The notes under the pieces are model-generated. The model was not told the origin of the DNA, did no database searches, and was given only the letters and a program-made list of their open reading frames with translations. Source: an uncultured Acidimicrobiales bacterium (GTDB taxonomy: Bacteria; Actinomycetota; Acidimicrobiia; Acidimicrobiales; SHLQ01). Taken from it: a stretch of DNA of 64,000 bases. Both the position numbers and the translations under genes were made by a program. Below are positions 47,633 through 55,975 of this stretch, piece by piece (position 1 is the stretch's first letter; each line of letters starts with the position of its first letter). The stretch spans positions 1-64,000 of the forward strand of contig CALKGG010000002.1 in NCBI GenBank assembly GCA_938084885.1, written 5' to 3'.

Positions 47633-47935
47633 ATGACACGACCAGACAAACTGTCGCCTACTGAGGTTGCCGAAGCCGTGGCATTGCTCCACGTCGACTG
47701 GGAGGTGATCGATGGTCGCCTTCGACGTCAGCTTGTGTTTTCGGACTTTGTCGAGGCGTTCAGCTTCATGTCGGCAGTGGCGTTGCATGCCGAAGCCGCC
47801 GATCATCATCCGAACTGGTCGAATGTCTACAACCGAGTCGACATCGATCTGTTCACCCACGATGTCGACGCAATTACGAGCCTCGATCTCGAGCTTGCTG
47901 TCAAAATCGATGCTGCTGCGAGTCGTGCCCGCTAG
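47633..47935 (+). CDS. 4a-hydroxytetrahydrobiopterin dehydratase (PCD/DCoH family)
   Basis: 100 residues, full size. The conserved pattern HAEAADHHPNWSNVYNRV near 51-68 contains the His-His-Pro motif of the active site that dehydrates the 4a-carbinolamine of pterin cofactors. The family also has regulatory members. No aromatic amino-acid hydroxylase is seen nearby. Plus strand, convergent with dnaN whose stop is eight bases away. The ATG is confirmed by homology of the KLSP start region. Confidence 0.9.
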   Translation: MTRPDKLSPTEVAEAVALLHVDWEVIDGRLRRQLVFSDFVEAFSFMSAVALHAEAADHHPNWSNVYNRVDIDLFTHDVDAITSLDLELAVKIDAAASRAR

Positions 47936-47943
47936 CCGTGTGA

Positions 47944-49035
47944 CTACGAGACGCGAACCGGCATGAGGAGGTAGAGGAAATCTTCTGAATCGCTGCCGCG
48001 CATGATGGCAGGCTTGACAGAGTCGACGGTTTGTAACGTGATCTCTTCGCTCGGAGTGACATCGATACCGTCGAGCAAGTAGTCGGGGTTGAAGGCCACG
48101 GTCAGGTCGTCGCCTTCGTAGTTTGCATCGAGAACTTCCTGAGCCTGACCAACATCTTGGGTCACCGCAACGAGTTCCAACCCGTTCTCGCTCATGTTCA
48201 GGCGAATTGGTGTTGCCTCTTGAGCCATCAGTCGGACACGGCGAACCGCGTCGAGCAGTTCGGCACGATTAACGGTCAGCACGTTTGGATAGGAGTCGGG
48301 GATAAGCCCTCGATAGTTCGGGAACTCTCCCTCGATGAGGCGGGTCACTACTTCGGTCCCACCAACGGTGAACCGGGCATCTCGCTCACCGAGTCGGAGC
48401 GACACTTGGTCGTTCTCGCCAAAGACACGGCTGAGCTCGGCCAACGCACGCGACGGCACGAGAACGGACTGATCGCCCGAAAGCACCGACGTGCCGGGAA
48501 GATCCCGCACGGCCAAACGATATGAATCGGTCGAGACCAAGCGGAGGCCCTCGCCTTCGGCGGCCATAAGCACACCGGTGAGAATTGGTCGGGAATCATC
48601 GGCCGACGCTGCTTTAACGACCTGCTTGAGCGACGCGGAAAGATCCGATGCGTTGAGCACGACCTCTTCGCCTTCGGGGTCACCGAGTCGAGGGAAGTCA
48701 TCGGCGGGAATGGTTCTCATCGAGAACTCCGACCGGCCAGCGGTGATCTGCACTTCTTCGCCTTCGATCACAAAGTCGACCGCACCAGGGCCGAGTGCCC
48801 GCACGATGTCGGCAATGAGCTTCGATGGAATGACCACTACCCCATCGGTGTCACCAGCGACGGTGACGTTTTGGCTGATCGTCAAGTCGAGGTCAGAACC
48901 AGTGACGGTGAGCTCGTCTCCGGTGAGTTCGAGGTGAAGTCCTGACAAGGCAATGTTGCCGGCACGACCGCCAACAGCACGTCCGGTTGTGCTCAGTGCT
49001 TCGAGTAGGACATCACGTTCACATCGGAATTTCAT
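47944..49035 (-). CDS. dnaN: DNA polymerase III beta clamp
   Basis: 363 residues in three repeated clamp domains (about 1-120, 125-240, 245-363). N-terminal MKFRCERDVLLEAL, RGLIPDSYPN linker and the C-terminal LLMPVRV are diagnostic. The ring clamps polymerase to DNA; its cleft also recruits other replication proteins. It follows dnaA on the same strand with 280 bp between. Downstream comes a convergent pterin gene, not recF, which is unlike the usual order. Confidence 0.97.
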   Translation of the reverse strand: MKFRCERDVLLEALSTTGRAVGGRAGNIALSGLHLELTGDELTVTGSDLDLTISQNVTVAGDTDGVVVIPSKLIADIVRALGPGAVDFVIEGEEVQITAGRSEFSMRTIPADDFPRLGDPEGEEVVLNASDLSASLKQVVKAASADDSRPILTGVLMAAEGEGLRLVSTDSYRLAVRDLPGTSVLSGDQSVLVPSRALAELSRVFGENDQVSLRLGERDARFTVGGTEVVTRLIEGEFPNYRGLIPDSYPNVLTVNRAELLDAVRRVRLMAQEATPIRLNMSENGLELVAVTQDVGQAQEVLDANYEGDDLTVAFNPDYLLDGIDVTPSEEITLQTVDSVKPAIMRGSDSEDFLYLLMPVRVS

Positions 49036-49315
49036 CGTTCCACATCTCTTTGAAGGTCAGGATCGGATTCGGTAATAGGAGGAAGTAGGTGTGTGGATTG
49101 TGGACGATAGCCGCTGGCGACTGATTTTTGAACGATGTCGCGTCCACTCCTTATCCACCGCCATCCACAGATCGGTGTGGATCGAACACCCGCGCGGTGG
49201 ATGAAGCGTTGCTGAACCACAGGTTCAACGTCAAACCCCACAGGCGAGGTCCCAGGAGTTTTGTTGGTTATGCACAGGTAATCCACACCTGTGAACACTC
49301 GCCGCGCGATTACCG
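49036..49315. other. oriC-like region between dnaA and dnaN
   Basis: This 280-bp gap holds a cluster of DnaA boxes (consensus TTATCCACA). One-mismatch copies are TTATCCACC at 49151, TTATGCACA at 49268 and TAATCCACA at 49279; two-mismatch copies include TGTGGATTG at 49092, CCATCCACA at 49161 and TGTGGATCG at 49176. The dnaA-dnaN gap is the origin in mycobacteria and streptomycetes. No gene fits here. Confidence 0.7.
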
Positions 49316-50713
49316 TCACCGTTTGTTGTTCTTTATCCGATTGGTCAACTCGGTGACCTGGTCATAAATCTCGCGTCGTTCGGCCATCAACTTGCCGATC
49401 TTGTCGACCGCGTGAATGACTGTCGTGTGGTCGCGTCCACCGAACTCTCGAGCAATGGCCGGATACGACAGGTCCGTGGCTTCGCGAAACACGTACATGG
49501 CGACCTGACGAGCTGTGACCAGGGGACGGCGCCGGCTCGCGCCGATGATGTCATCGATGCTGAAGCCGAACATTTCGGAGGTGTGCTCGAGAATGATCGA
49601 CGGGGTGATCTGGCGAGGCTGGTTCGTGGTGAGCATGTCCCCGAGCACTCGCTGACACATATCGACGCTCAGCAGCTCGCCCGTGAGGTTCGCATACGCC
49701 GTGACTCGGATGAGTGCACCTTCGAGCTCGCGAATGTTGTCGGTGACCCGCTCGGCAATGAACATCAAGGTGTCGTGCGGAATCTCTGCATTCGATAGCT
49801 CGGCCTTCTTTTGGAGAATCGCAAGGCGGGTCTCGACGTCGGGCGGCTGAATGTCGGTCATCAAGCCCATCTTGAAACGGCTCCGAAGACGATCTTCCAG
49901 CGTGGAGATGCTGTCGGGAGGTCGGTCAGATGTGAGCACGATTTGGCTGTTGGCCTGGTGCAGTTGATTGAACGTGTGGAAGAACTCCTCTTGGAGGCCT
50001 TCCTTACCCTCGACGAATTGGATGTCGTCGACGAGCAGAACATCGATGTCGCGGTAGGTGCGCTTGAACTGAATCGTCGTGTTCTGTCGAATGGCATCGA
50101 CGAACTCGTTCAAGAAGGTCTCGGTCGACACGTACCGAACGGTGAAATGTGGGTAGTGGGTATTGACGTAACTTTCGATTGCTCGGAGCAAGTGGGTTTT
50201 GCCAAGCCCAGCGTCGCCATAGATAAACAGTGGGTTGTACGACTTTGCCGGCGTCTCAGCAACCGATAATGCCGCGGCATGGGCGAAGCGGTTACCGGTT
50301 CCGGTCACGAAGTCTTCGAAGGTATAGCGGCTGGCTGGTTCTGGCGTCGGCGGTGGTGTCACGGGGAGCGGCTCGGCGGCGACCTCAGGAAGTTGCACGG
50401 CGATGCGCGGCGTCTCCTTTGTGAGGTCGATCACCGTCGAGTTCAAACCGAGCAACGTCTGCTCGTCCATGCGAACCTTGAATTCCATTGCGATCGGGCC
50501 ACTGCTGGATTCCGCGAGTGCATCGCGGACAATGGCAAGGTAGCGCGCCTCGATGCGGTCTTTGACTACTCGCGAGGGGACAGCGACGGTGAGTTCGTTT
50601 TCGGTCAGGTCGATCGCTTCGAGTTCTCGAAATGTTGTATTCCAAACAACTTCGGAGACTTGGGCCTTTATGAGCTCTGAGCATGTCTCCCAGAGTGAAT
50701 TCGCATTTTGCAA
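49316..50713 (-). CDS. dnaA: Chromosomal replication initiator DnaA
   Basis: 465 residues if started at TTG 50713, which gives MQNANSLWETC, the usual distance before the LWETCSEL helix; TTG 50740 would add nine residues but lies inside a DnaA-box-like sequence. Domain I (1-80), short Pro-rich domain II, AAA+ domain III with Walker A GDAGLGKT near 166-173 and VDDIQFVEGKEG, and domain IV with GGRDHTTVIHAVDKI, the box-recognition signature. It binds the repeats on either side of its gene. Confidence 0.96.
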   Translation of the reverse strand: MQNANSLWETCSELIKAQVSEVVWNTTFRELEAIDLTENELTVAVPSRVVKDRIEARYLAIVRDALAESSSGPIAMEFKVRMDEQTLLGLNSTVIDLTKETPRIAVQLPEVAAEPLPVTPPPTPEPASRYTFEDFVTGTGNRFAHAAALSVAETPAKSYNPLFIYGDAGLGKTHLLRAIESYVNTHYPHFTVRYVSTETFLNEFVDAIRQNTTIQFKRTYRDIDVLLVDDIQFVEGKEGLQEEFFHTFNQLHQANSQIVLTSDRPPDSISTLEDRLRSRFKMGLMTDIQPPDVETRLAILQKKAELSNAEIPHDTLMFIAERVTDNIRELEGALIRVTAYANLTGELLSVDMCQRVLGDMLTTNQPRQITPSIILEHTSEMFGFSIDDIIGASRRRPLVTARQVAMYVFREATDLSYPAIAREFGGRDHTTVIHAVDKIGKLMAERREIYDQVTELTNRIKNNKR

Positions 50714-50740
50714 CGTGTGTGTCCCAACTGATATCCACAA

Positions 50741-51098
50741 TGCCCTCCACAGGTGTGGACAGCACGTCTGATCCGCGCGGTGTCAATGTTTTTAAACGCA
50801 GAGCCGATGTGGATAACCACCGTTTCGTGTCATTAACCGCGCGACGTTCGCGCGCGATTGCGTCCCGTGTCGAATCGCGCGTGGAAAACGTGTGGAAATC
50901 TCCAAGCGCTTGTGAGTATCGACAAGTCGGAGCTGTTGGACGCAGAAAGCCGACGTCGCAAGGTTGTTTCGCGCGGCTATGCGCTCGTAGTCTTGTTGGG
51001 TTCTCTCACGCGACGGCGAGTGCGTCCCTTTTCGACACCCCGACATCCCATCGTTCGGGCAGGCATCGTCTATTGCTCACATGATTCGGAGAAGATGA
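50741..51098. other. dnaA/rpmH divergent region with DnaA boxes
   Basis: About 358 bp without a gene. It holds the promoters of dnaA (leftward) and rpmH (rightward). A perfect DnaA box TGTGGATAA is at 50808-50816, an AT-rich patch TTTTTAAAC just before it at about 50789, and further box-like CCACAGGTGTGG near 50751 and TGTGGAAAT near 50891. It may be a second part of the origin or a DnaA autoregulatory site. The segment 50840-50920 has repeated CGCG runs. Confidence 0.6.
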
Positions 51099-51233
51099 AT
51101 GAAGCGCACATACCAACCAAACGTCCGCAAGCGGGCCAAGAAGCACGGCTTCCGGTCTCGCATGTCGACTCGCGCCGGCCGCGAGATCATCAAGAACCGC
51201 CGTCGTAAGGGTCGGCACAAGCTGACAGCTTGA
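51099..51233 (+). CDS. rpmH: Ribosomal protein bL34
   Basis: 44 residues, too short for typical ORF lists: [18 protein letters not shown], then [12 protein letters not shown] and [11 protein letters not shown] at the end. It is very basic and matches bL34 almost throughout. The ATG at 51099 is chosen over one four bases earlier because that one is out of frame. AGGAGAAG-like GGAGAAG is placed upstream. The stop overlaps the rnpA start. First gene of rpmH-rnpA-yidD-yidC-jag-rsmG. Confidence 0.97.
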   Translation: MKRTYQPNVRKRAKKHGFRSRMSTRAGREIIKNRRRKGRHKLTA

Positions 51234-51586
51234 TAGCAGGGATCTCGGATCGGGCGGTATTTACCGCGATTCGGATTCGGGGCACCCACGTCCGTACTGG
51301 TGACCTCAGGATGCGCTTCCTTTGCGAAGGACATGGCGAATCCTCAGCAGTACCGCAGGTGGCCTACGCAATATCTCGCAAGGTCGGCAACGCGGTGACA
51401 CGTAACCGCATTCGTCGACGCCTTCGATCTCTGTTCGCCGAGGTTCTTGCCGAACAACCCGAAGTGCTCAGTGCTGCTGTCGTCGTAGCGCTACCAGGCG
51501 CTGCGAACTGCACCTATGCTGAGCTCAAAGAGCAGGTGCTCAAGTTGATAGAAAAGATTGAAAAATCAACGGAATCCGCCCCATGA
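51230..51586 (+). CDS. rnpA: Ribonuclease P protein component
   Basis: 118 residues from TTG 51230, overlapping the rpmH stop by four bases (TTGA). Contains the RNR basic motif region [20 protein letters not shown] near 63-81 that binds the catalytic RNA. It matures tRNA 5' ends. The N-terminus is a little short and unusual ([15 protein letters not shown]), but no better start exists. Stop overlaps yidD. Confidence 0.92.
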   Translation: MIAGISDRAVFTAIRIRGTHVRTGDLRMRFLCEGHGESSAVPQVAYAISRKVGNAVTRNRIRRRLRSLFAEVLAEQPEVLSAAVVVALPGAANCTYAELKEQVLKLIEKIEKSTESAP

Positions 51587-51804
51587 AGTCGGCGGTTCGC
51601 GGAGTGATCCACGTGTATCAAGCGTGGTCGGCGTCGCGCCCACCAGCGTGTCGATTTACTCCCACCTGCTCTCACTACACCGATGAAGCCATCGCCGAAC
51701 ATGGGTTGCTACCCGGTTCTTGGCTAGGCATGAAGCGGATCTGTCGATGTCACCCGTGGGGTGGCCACGGCCTTGATCCAGTACCTCCTCGAAAGGCGAA
51801 CTGA
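51583..51804 (+). CDS. yidD: Membrane protein insertion efficiency factor YidD
   Basis: 73 residues. Conserved [19 protein letters not shown] and the [15 protein letters not shown] end are diagnostic of this small membrane-associated protein that aids YidC. Start overlaps the rnpA stop (ATGA) and its own stop shares a base with the yidC ATG, so four genes are translationally chained. Length is typical. Confidence 0.95.
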   Translation: MKSAVRGVIHVYQAWSASRPPACRFTPTCSHYTDEAIAEHGLLPGSWLGMKRICRCHPWGGHGLDPVPPRKAN

Positions 51805-52958
51805 TGTTCGATCTTATTGCGAACGTGTTGTCGTTTCTCTACGACATCAATAACTCCTACGTTGTAGCAATTGTCCTGTTGACACTCATCGTGCTGGTAG
51901 TCGCCACGCCGTTGACGCTGCAAGGTACGAAGTCGATGCTCAAAATGCAGCTGCTTCAGCCTGAGCTCAAGGAAATTCAGAACAAGTACGGCAAGGATCA
52001 GCGCGATGAGATGAACGCTGAGCTGATGGAGTTCTACAAAGAGAATCAGATCAACCCGGTCGGTGGCTGTGTCCCGATGTTGTTCCAGATTCCGGTCTTT
52101 CTTGTGCTCTACCGGGTGATTCTGGGTGTCACCCGTCGCGCAACGCCGACAGGTATTGAGCTTGGCGAGGTCGTTGGCAGCCTGCGGGCCGGCGCGGATC
52201 CGGTGTTGGTAGACACCGCCGAAACCCTCAATTTCAACCCGGCATTTGTCAACGAGGACTCGCAGCTCTTCCGTGACCTTTCCTCGACAAACGTGATGGA
52301 GAGCATTGGTTTCGATCTCGCCCGTTCGGCGAGCCAGGTGCTCGGTGATGGCATTGTTCCAGCTCTCCCCTACTTGATCCTCGTGCTGGTTGTCGGTGCG
52401 AGTGGTTTCATTCAGCACCGAATGATTCGAGCTCGCAACACGGGCGCGGCAGCCAACCCAACCCAAGAACTAATCATGAAGTACATCCCGTTCATGTTGC
52501 CGATCTTTTCGTTCACGCTTCCGGCCGCCATCGTCTTTTACTTCCTCGTTTCAAACCTGTACCGGATTGGCCAGCAGGCATACATCACTCGTTCGTTCTA
52601 TGGCAGTGACGATTCGCTCGGTGCTCAGATTCGTCAGCAGCGCGAAGATGACGACAAGGCAGGCAAGGGCAAGGGCGGCGGCAAAGGTCCCAAAGACGTT
52701 TCCGGCAACGGTAAGGGCAGTGGGAAAGGCACCAAGGCAGGTTCCAGCAACAGTAAGGGCAGTGGGAAAGGCACCAAGGGTGGCGGCAAAGGTCCCAGCA
52801 AAGGCGGAAGCGGGGCCAATGGTGGCAAGAGTGGCCGACATAAGAAATCTCCAGCGGCTGCGGGCGCAAGCACCGCACCCGGACGAAACAGAAGTGGCAG
52901 AGATGCAAGCGTTCGCGCTTCAGCTGCCCCCAAAGCACGTAAGCAAAAGAAGAGGTAA
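51804..52958 (+). CDS. yidC: Membrane protein insertase YidC/OxaA with Gly/Lys-rich tail
   Basis: 384 residues. Membrane helices near 15-37, ~90-115, ~185-207 and ~225-250, with a long extracytoplasmic loop between the second and third (residues ~115-180). It inserts and folds membrane proteins with or without SecYEG. NPVGGCVPMLFQIPVFLVLYRV is the conserved hydrophilic-groove region. The cytosolic tail after ~290 is extremely Lys/Gly/Ser-rich (KGKGGGKGPK and so on), including a 42-bp direct repeat in the DNA at 52711 and 52753, and probably contacts ribosomal RNA. Confidence 0.95.
   Translation: MFDLIANVLSFLYDINNSYVVAIVLLTLIVLVVATPLTLQGTKSMLKMQLLQPELKEIQNKYGKDQRDEMNAELMEFYKENQINPVGGCVPMLFQIPVFLVLYRVILGVTRRATPTGIELGEVVGSLRAGADPVLVDTAETLNFNPAFVNEDSQLFRDLSSTNVMESIGFDLARSASQVLGDGIVPALPYLILVLVVGASGFIQHRMIRARNTGAAANPTQELIMKYIPFMLPIFSFTLPAAIVFYFLVSNLYRIGQQAYITRSFYGSDDSLGAQIRQQREDDDKAGKGKGGGKGPKDVSGNGKGSGKGTKAGSSNSKGSGKGTKGGGKGPSKGGSGANGGKSGRHKKSPAAAGASTAPGRNRSGRDASVRASAAPKARKQKKR
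52711..52779 (+). repeat. Direct repeat within the yidC tail
   Basis: A 27-bp segment (GTAAGGGCAGTGGGAAAGGC plus seven bases) occurs at 52711-52737 and 52753-52779, period 42 bp, encoding KGSGKGTK twice. It likely arose by slippage or unequal exchange and lengthens the basic tail. Confidence 0.75.
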
Positions 52959-52961
52959 TAC

Positions 52962-53993
52962 ATGGATTGGATCACCACGTCGGGGCGCACGCTCCACGAG
53001 GCGAAGAGTAACGCGCTCGATCAGCTCGGAATCGTTGCAGACGAGGCCGAGTTCGACGTCGTCAACGATGTCGAAAAGGGCTTGTTTGGGCGAGTGAAGA
53101 CCGAAGCGCGTGTTCGCGCGCGTGTTCGACCGCGTCAGATACCTGAGAAGGATGAGCGAAGCCAACGTCGCCGCGGTTCTGGATCGAAGGGCGGCAGTCG
53201 TCGAAACAGTAAGCCTCGAGAGAGTTCGAGCCAGGGCGGCGGATCAGGCCAGTCCAACGATGGACAGTCATCGAAGGGCGCGCAGTCGAAGAACCAGCGA
53301 GGCGGAGATTCGCAGAGGAACTCACCAAAGTCGAACGCTGGTTCAGAGAAGGCGGGACCACACAGCGAAAAGGCACAGAGTGGCAACACCGCACGCAATG
53401 ACGGTGCTGGCCAGTCGGAAAACAACAATCGCAACAAAAGCCGCAACCGCGGTGGAGCTAACCAAGCCGCGGCAGCTGCCTCAGCAGCACCAAGAAGAGA
53501 GAAGAAGGCAGTGGAGACCGAAATCAGCAGGGAAGACCAGGAGCGCATCGCTCAGGAGTTTCTCGAAGGCGTCCTTGGTGCGTTCGAGATGAGTGGAGAG
53601 GTCGCTGTTGCTCCCGAGCCCGCTGACGATGGTGCGATCGAAGTGACGGTTACCGGTCAGGAACTTGGCCTGCTCGTTGGGCAAAAGGGTGTGACCCTCA
53701 ACTCGCTCCAAGAGCTAACTCGCACGGTTGTGCAGCGCAAGGCCGACGGTGCAAAGACCGATCGTCTTCGGGTCGATGTCGCCGGGTACCGTGCGCGCCG
53801 CACCGCAGCGCTCCAAGAGTTTGCGACAAAGATTGCACACGATGTGGTGGAGTCGGGTAACGAGAAACTTCTCGAGCCAATGGGCCCCGCGGACCGCAAG
53901 GTTGTCCACGACACCGTCAACGACATCGAAGGAGTCGAGACCGGTTCTGAAGGTGAAGAGCCTCGCCGACGTGTCGTTATTCGCCCTGTGTGA
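52962..53993 (+). CDS. jag: Jag/KhpB (EloR)-type RNA-binding protein
   Basis: 343 residues in three parts. Residues 1-50 are the Jag_N domain (WITTSGRTLHEAKSNALDQL, EAEFDVVNDVEKGLFG). Residues ~60-180 are a disordered Gly/Ser/Asn/Lys/Arg-rich linker. The C-terminal half has a KH domain (VTGQELGLLVGQKGVTLNSLQEL) and an R3H domain (MGPADRKVVHDTVND with the RxxxH pattern). KhpB/EloR controls elongation and division via RNA in several Gram-positives. Starts three bases after yidC. Confidence 0.93.
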   Translation: MDWITTSGRTLHEAKSNALDQLGIVADEAEFDVVNDVEKGLFGRVKTEARVRARVRPRQIPEKDERSQRRRGSGSKGGSRRNSKPRESSSQGGGSGQSNDGQSSKGAQSKNQRGGDSQRNSPKSNAGSEKAGPHSEKAQSGNTARNDGAGQSENNNRNKSRNRGGANQAAAAASAAPRREKKAVETEISREDQERIAQEFLEGVLGAFEMSGEVAVAPEPADDGAIEVTVTGQELGLLVGQKGVTLNSLQELTRTVVQRKADGAKTDRLRVDVAGYRARRTAALQEFATKIAHDVVESGNEKLLEPMGPADRKVVHDTVNDIEGVETGSEGEEPRRRVVIRPV

Positions 53994-54005
53994 TAATTAG
54001 AGGGC

Positions 54006-54617
54006 ATGCGCCCAATCGATGAACTGCTCCGCGAAGGAATTATTGCTGGACAGTTCGGTGGTGAGAACAAACCTCATGGCGACAACGCCATGGGGTTTGT
54101 TGCTTTTTCAGATGATCCCGACAAGACCTTTGTCGGCCATGTCGTCGACATTGGCAGCGGCGCCGGGCTTCCGGCACTCGTGTTGGCGGACGCATTTCCC
54201 AATACGACCTGGACCTTGGTTGAACGTCGAGTCGGGCGAACGGATTTACTTCGACGAGCCGTGCACCGTCTTGGGATGGACGACCGTGTCGAGATCCGTA
54301 GTGAGGACGTTGCGGTTGCTGCCCGTTCCGAACTGCGTGGTTGTGCCGACTGGGTGACCGCTCGCTCCTTCGGGCCACCCGGTGACACTGCAGAATGCGC
54401 GGCGCCATTTCTTCGTGCTGGCGGTCAACTCTTGACGAGTGAGCCGTTCGACGGAGACATCCCGGGTCGTTGGCCTGCGGCGGGTCTCGATCGAGTGGAC
54501 TTGGAATTCGCTGGAGACTGGACAACATCCGCGGGGCGATACATCCGACTGACTCGAGGTGACGGGTCAATCGACGATCTTCCCCGCAAAGGCAGCCGCA
54601 AGAAGTTGTTGTTCTAG
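54006..54617 (+). CDS. rsmG: 16S rRNA m7G527 methyltransferase
   Basis: 203 residues. SAM-binding motif VDIGSGAGLPALVLA near 41-55, VERRVGRTDLLRRAVHRLG near 66 and VTARSFGPPGDTAECAAPFLRAGG near 115-140 are characteristic of RsmG/GidB. It methylates G527 of 16S rRNA; loss gives low-level streptomycin resistance in other species. Twelve bases after jag, last gene of the rpmH operon. The parS sites follow. Confidence 0.94.
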   Translation: MRPIDELLREGIIAGQFGGENKPHGDNAMGFVAFSDDPDKTFVGHVVDIGSGAGLPALVLADAFPNTTWTLVERRVGRTDLLRRAVHRLGMDDRVEIRSEDVAVAARSELRGCADWVTARSFGPPGDTAECAAPFLRAGGQLLTSEPFDGDIPGRWPAAGLDRVDLEFAGDWTTSAGRYIRLTRGDGSIDDLPRKGSRKKLLF

Positions 54618-54684
54618 TCCGTCAACCCACATCACCTGCGAACGCGAAAGCTTCGGTTCGTGAAGAATGCGTCTCACGGCGAAG

Positions 54685-54700
54685 TGTTTCACGTGAAACA
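54685..54700. promoter_or_regulatory. parS centromere site 1
   Basis: TGTTTCACGTGAAACA, a perfect 16-bp match to the parS consensus, between rsmG and parA. ParB nucleates here and spreads to organise the origin region. Confidence 0.97.
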
Positions 54701-54745
54701 CCAGCGCAAAGAATGTGGGGCTGCTTCCGATGTGTGGTTGTGGAG

Positions 54746-54761
54746 TGTTTCACGTGAAACA
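54746..54761. promoter_or_regulatory. parS centromere site 2
   Basis: A second perfect TGTTTCACGTGAAACA, 45 bp from the first, about 100 bases before parA. Its flanks extend the symmetry (GAG...CTC). Confidence 0.97.
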
Positions 54762-54859
54762 CTCCAATCCCTGTTGTTTGTGTGGTTGAAGTAGGCCGTG
54801 TGGACAGATTCGTTCACTGTTCCCCACCACTGCCGAGAAGTGCGGTACGGTGTGGGCAT

Positions 54860-55975
54860 ATGAGTTCAGCACAAGTGATCGCGGAATCATCCACGCGGGT
54901 GATCGCAATAGCGAACCAAAAAGGCGGGGTCGGCAAGACCACGACTACCGTAAATCTAGGAGCGGCGCTAGCCGAGATGGGTCAACGGGTTCTTCTCATT
55001 GATCTTGATCCCCAGGCGAATGCTTCGACTGGTTTGGGGATCAATCCTCGAGCGATCGAGAAGAACATGTACGACGTGCTTCTTGGCGATACTCCACTCG
55101 AAGACACCCTTGAGCCCGCGGCCGATGTCGAAGGCTTGTTTGTGGCTCCGTCGAGCTTGGACCTTGCTGGAGCAGAGATCGAGCTCGTTCCTGGGTTTAA
55201 CCGAGAACGACGATTGATCGACGCCCTTTCCCCGATCGTCGATGACTACGACTTTGTTTTCATTGATTGCCCGCCTTCCCTCGGCCTTTTGACGATTAAC
55301 GCTCTCGTTGCGGCAACTGAGGTTCTGGTTCCAATTCAGTGCGAGTACTACGCACTTGAGGGTGTGGGCCAATTGGTTCGAAATGTCGAACTCGTGCGCA
55401 AGAGCCTCAACCAATCGTTGGAGATCTCGACGATCGTGCTCGTGATGTACGACGCTCGAACGAAACTTGCTGGCCAAGTTGTTGATGAGGTCAGAGCGCA
55501 CTTTGGTGAGATCGTCTGCAAGATTGTGATTCCGCGGGTAGTCCGTCTTTCGGAGGCGCCATCGTACGGTCAGCCCATCACGGTCTTTGATCCGGAGAAT
55601 CGCGGGGCACAGGCATATCGAGATCTGGCAAATGAGGTACTTGGCAACGAGCTTGATCTCGACGAACCTCCAGTGTCAGCTGCGCCTGCGCCGGGCCTTG
55701 GCTTAGGTCCATCGCTCGAGGGGGATTCTGTTGATCCGGTGGTCGATGAGGCCTTCGGCGTCGATGACGACCACGATGACGATGAAGACGGCCCCAACGG
55801 CGACATCGGCGACGAATACGTGGGGGAGCACAGCGAAGCTGCGCAGGACAGCGAAGCTGCGCAGGACAGTGAAGCTGGACAAGACAGTGAAGCTGGACAA
55901 GACAGCAAAGCTGCGCAGGACAGTGAAGCTGCGCAAGACAGCAACCGACCTGAAGACCGTGAGGGAGAACACTAA
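54860..55975 (+). CDS. parA: Chromosome partition ATPase ParA with repeat-bearing acidic tail
   Basis: 371 residues from ATG 54860; a frame start 78 bases upstream would lack homology. ParA core about 1-265: deviant Walker A KGGVGKTTT at 21-29, DLDPQANASTGLG, VFIDCPPSLGLLT and SEAPSYGQPI. It binds DNA non-specifically as an ATP dimer and moves ParB-parS complexes. The last ~100 residues are a very acidic, disordered extension ending in six hexapeptide repeats of the SEAAQD type. Its stop overlaps parB by one base. Confidence 0.95.
   Translation: MSSAQVIAESSTRVIAIANQKGGVGKTTTTVNLGAALAEMGQRVLLIDLDPQANASTGLGINPRAIEKNMYDVLLGDTPLEDTLEPAADVEGLFVAPSSLDLAGAEIELVPGFNRERRLIDALSPIVDDYDFVFIDCPPSLGLLTINALVAATEVLVPIQCEYYALEGVGQLVRNVELVRKSLNQSLEISTIVLVMYDARTKLAGQVVDEVRAHFGEIVCKIVIPRVVRLSEAPSYGQPITVFDPENRGAQAYRDLANEVLGNELDLDEPPVSAAPAPGLGLGPSLEGDSVDPVVDEAFGVDDDHDDDEDGPNGDIGDEYVGEHSEAAQDSEAAQDSEAGQDSEAGQDSKAAQDSEAAQDSNRPEDREGEH
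55832..55939 (+). repeat. Six tandem 18-bp repeats in parA
   Basis: Units at 55832, 55850, 55868, 55886, 55904 and 55922, each 18 bp on the theme AGCGAAGCTGCGCAGGAC, with variants (GGACAA for GCGCAG; AGTGAA, AGCAAA). They encode SEAAQD, SEAAQD, SEAGQD, SEAGQD, SKAAQD, SEAAQD. Length change in whole units keeps the frame. Confidence 0.95.
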
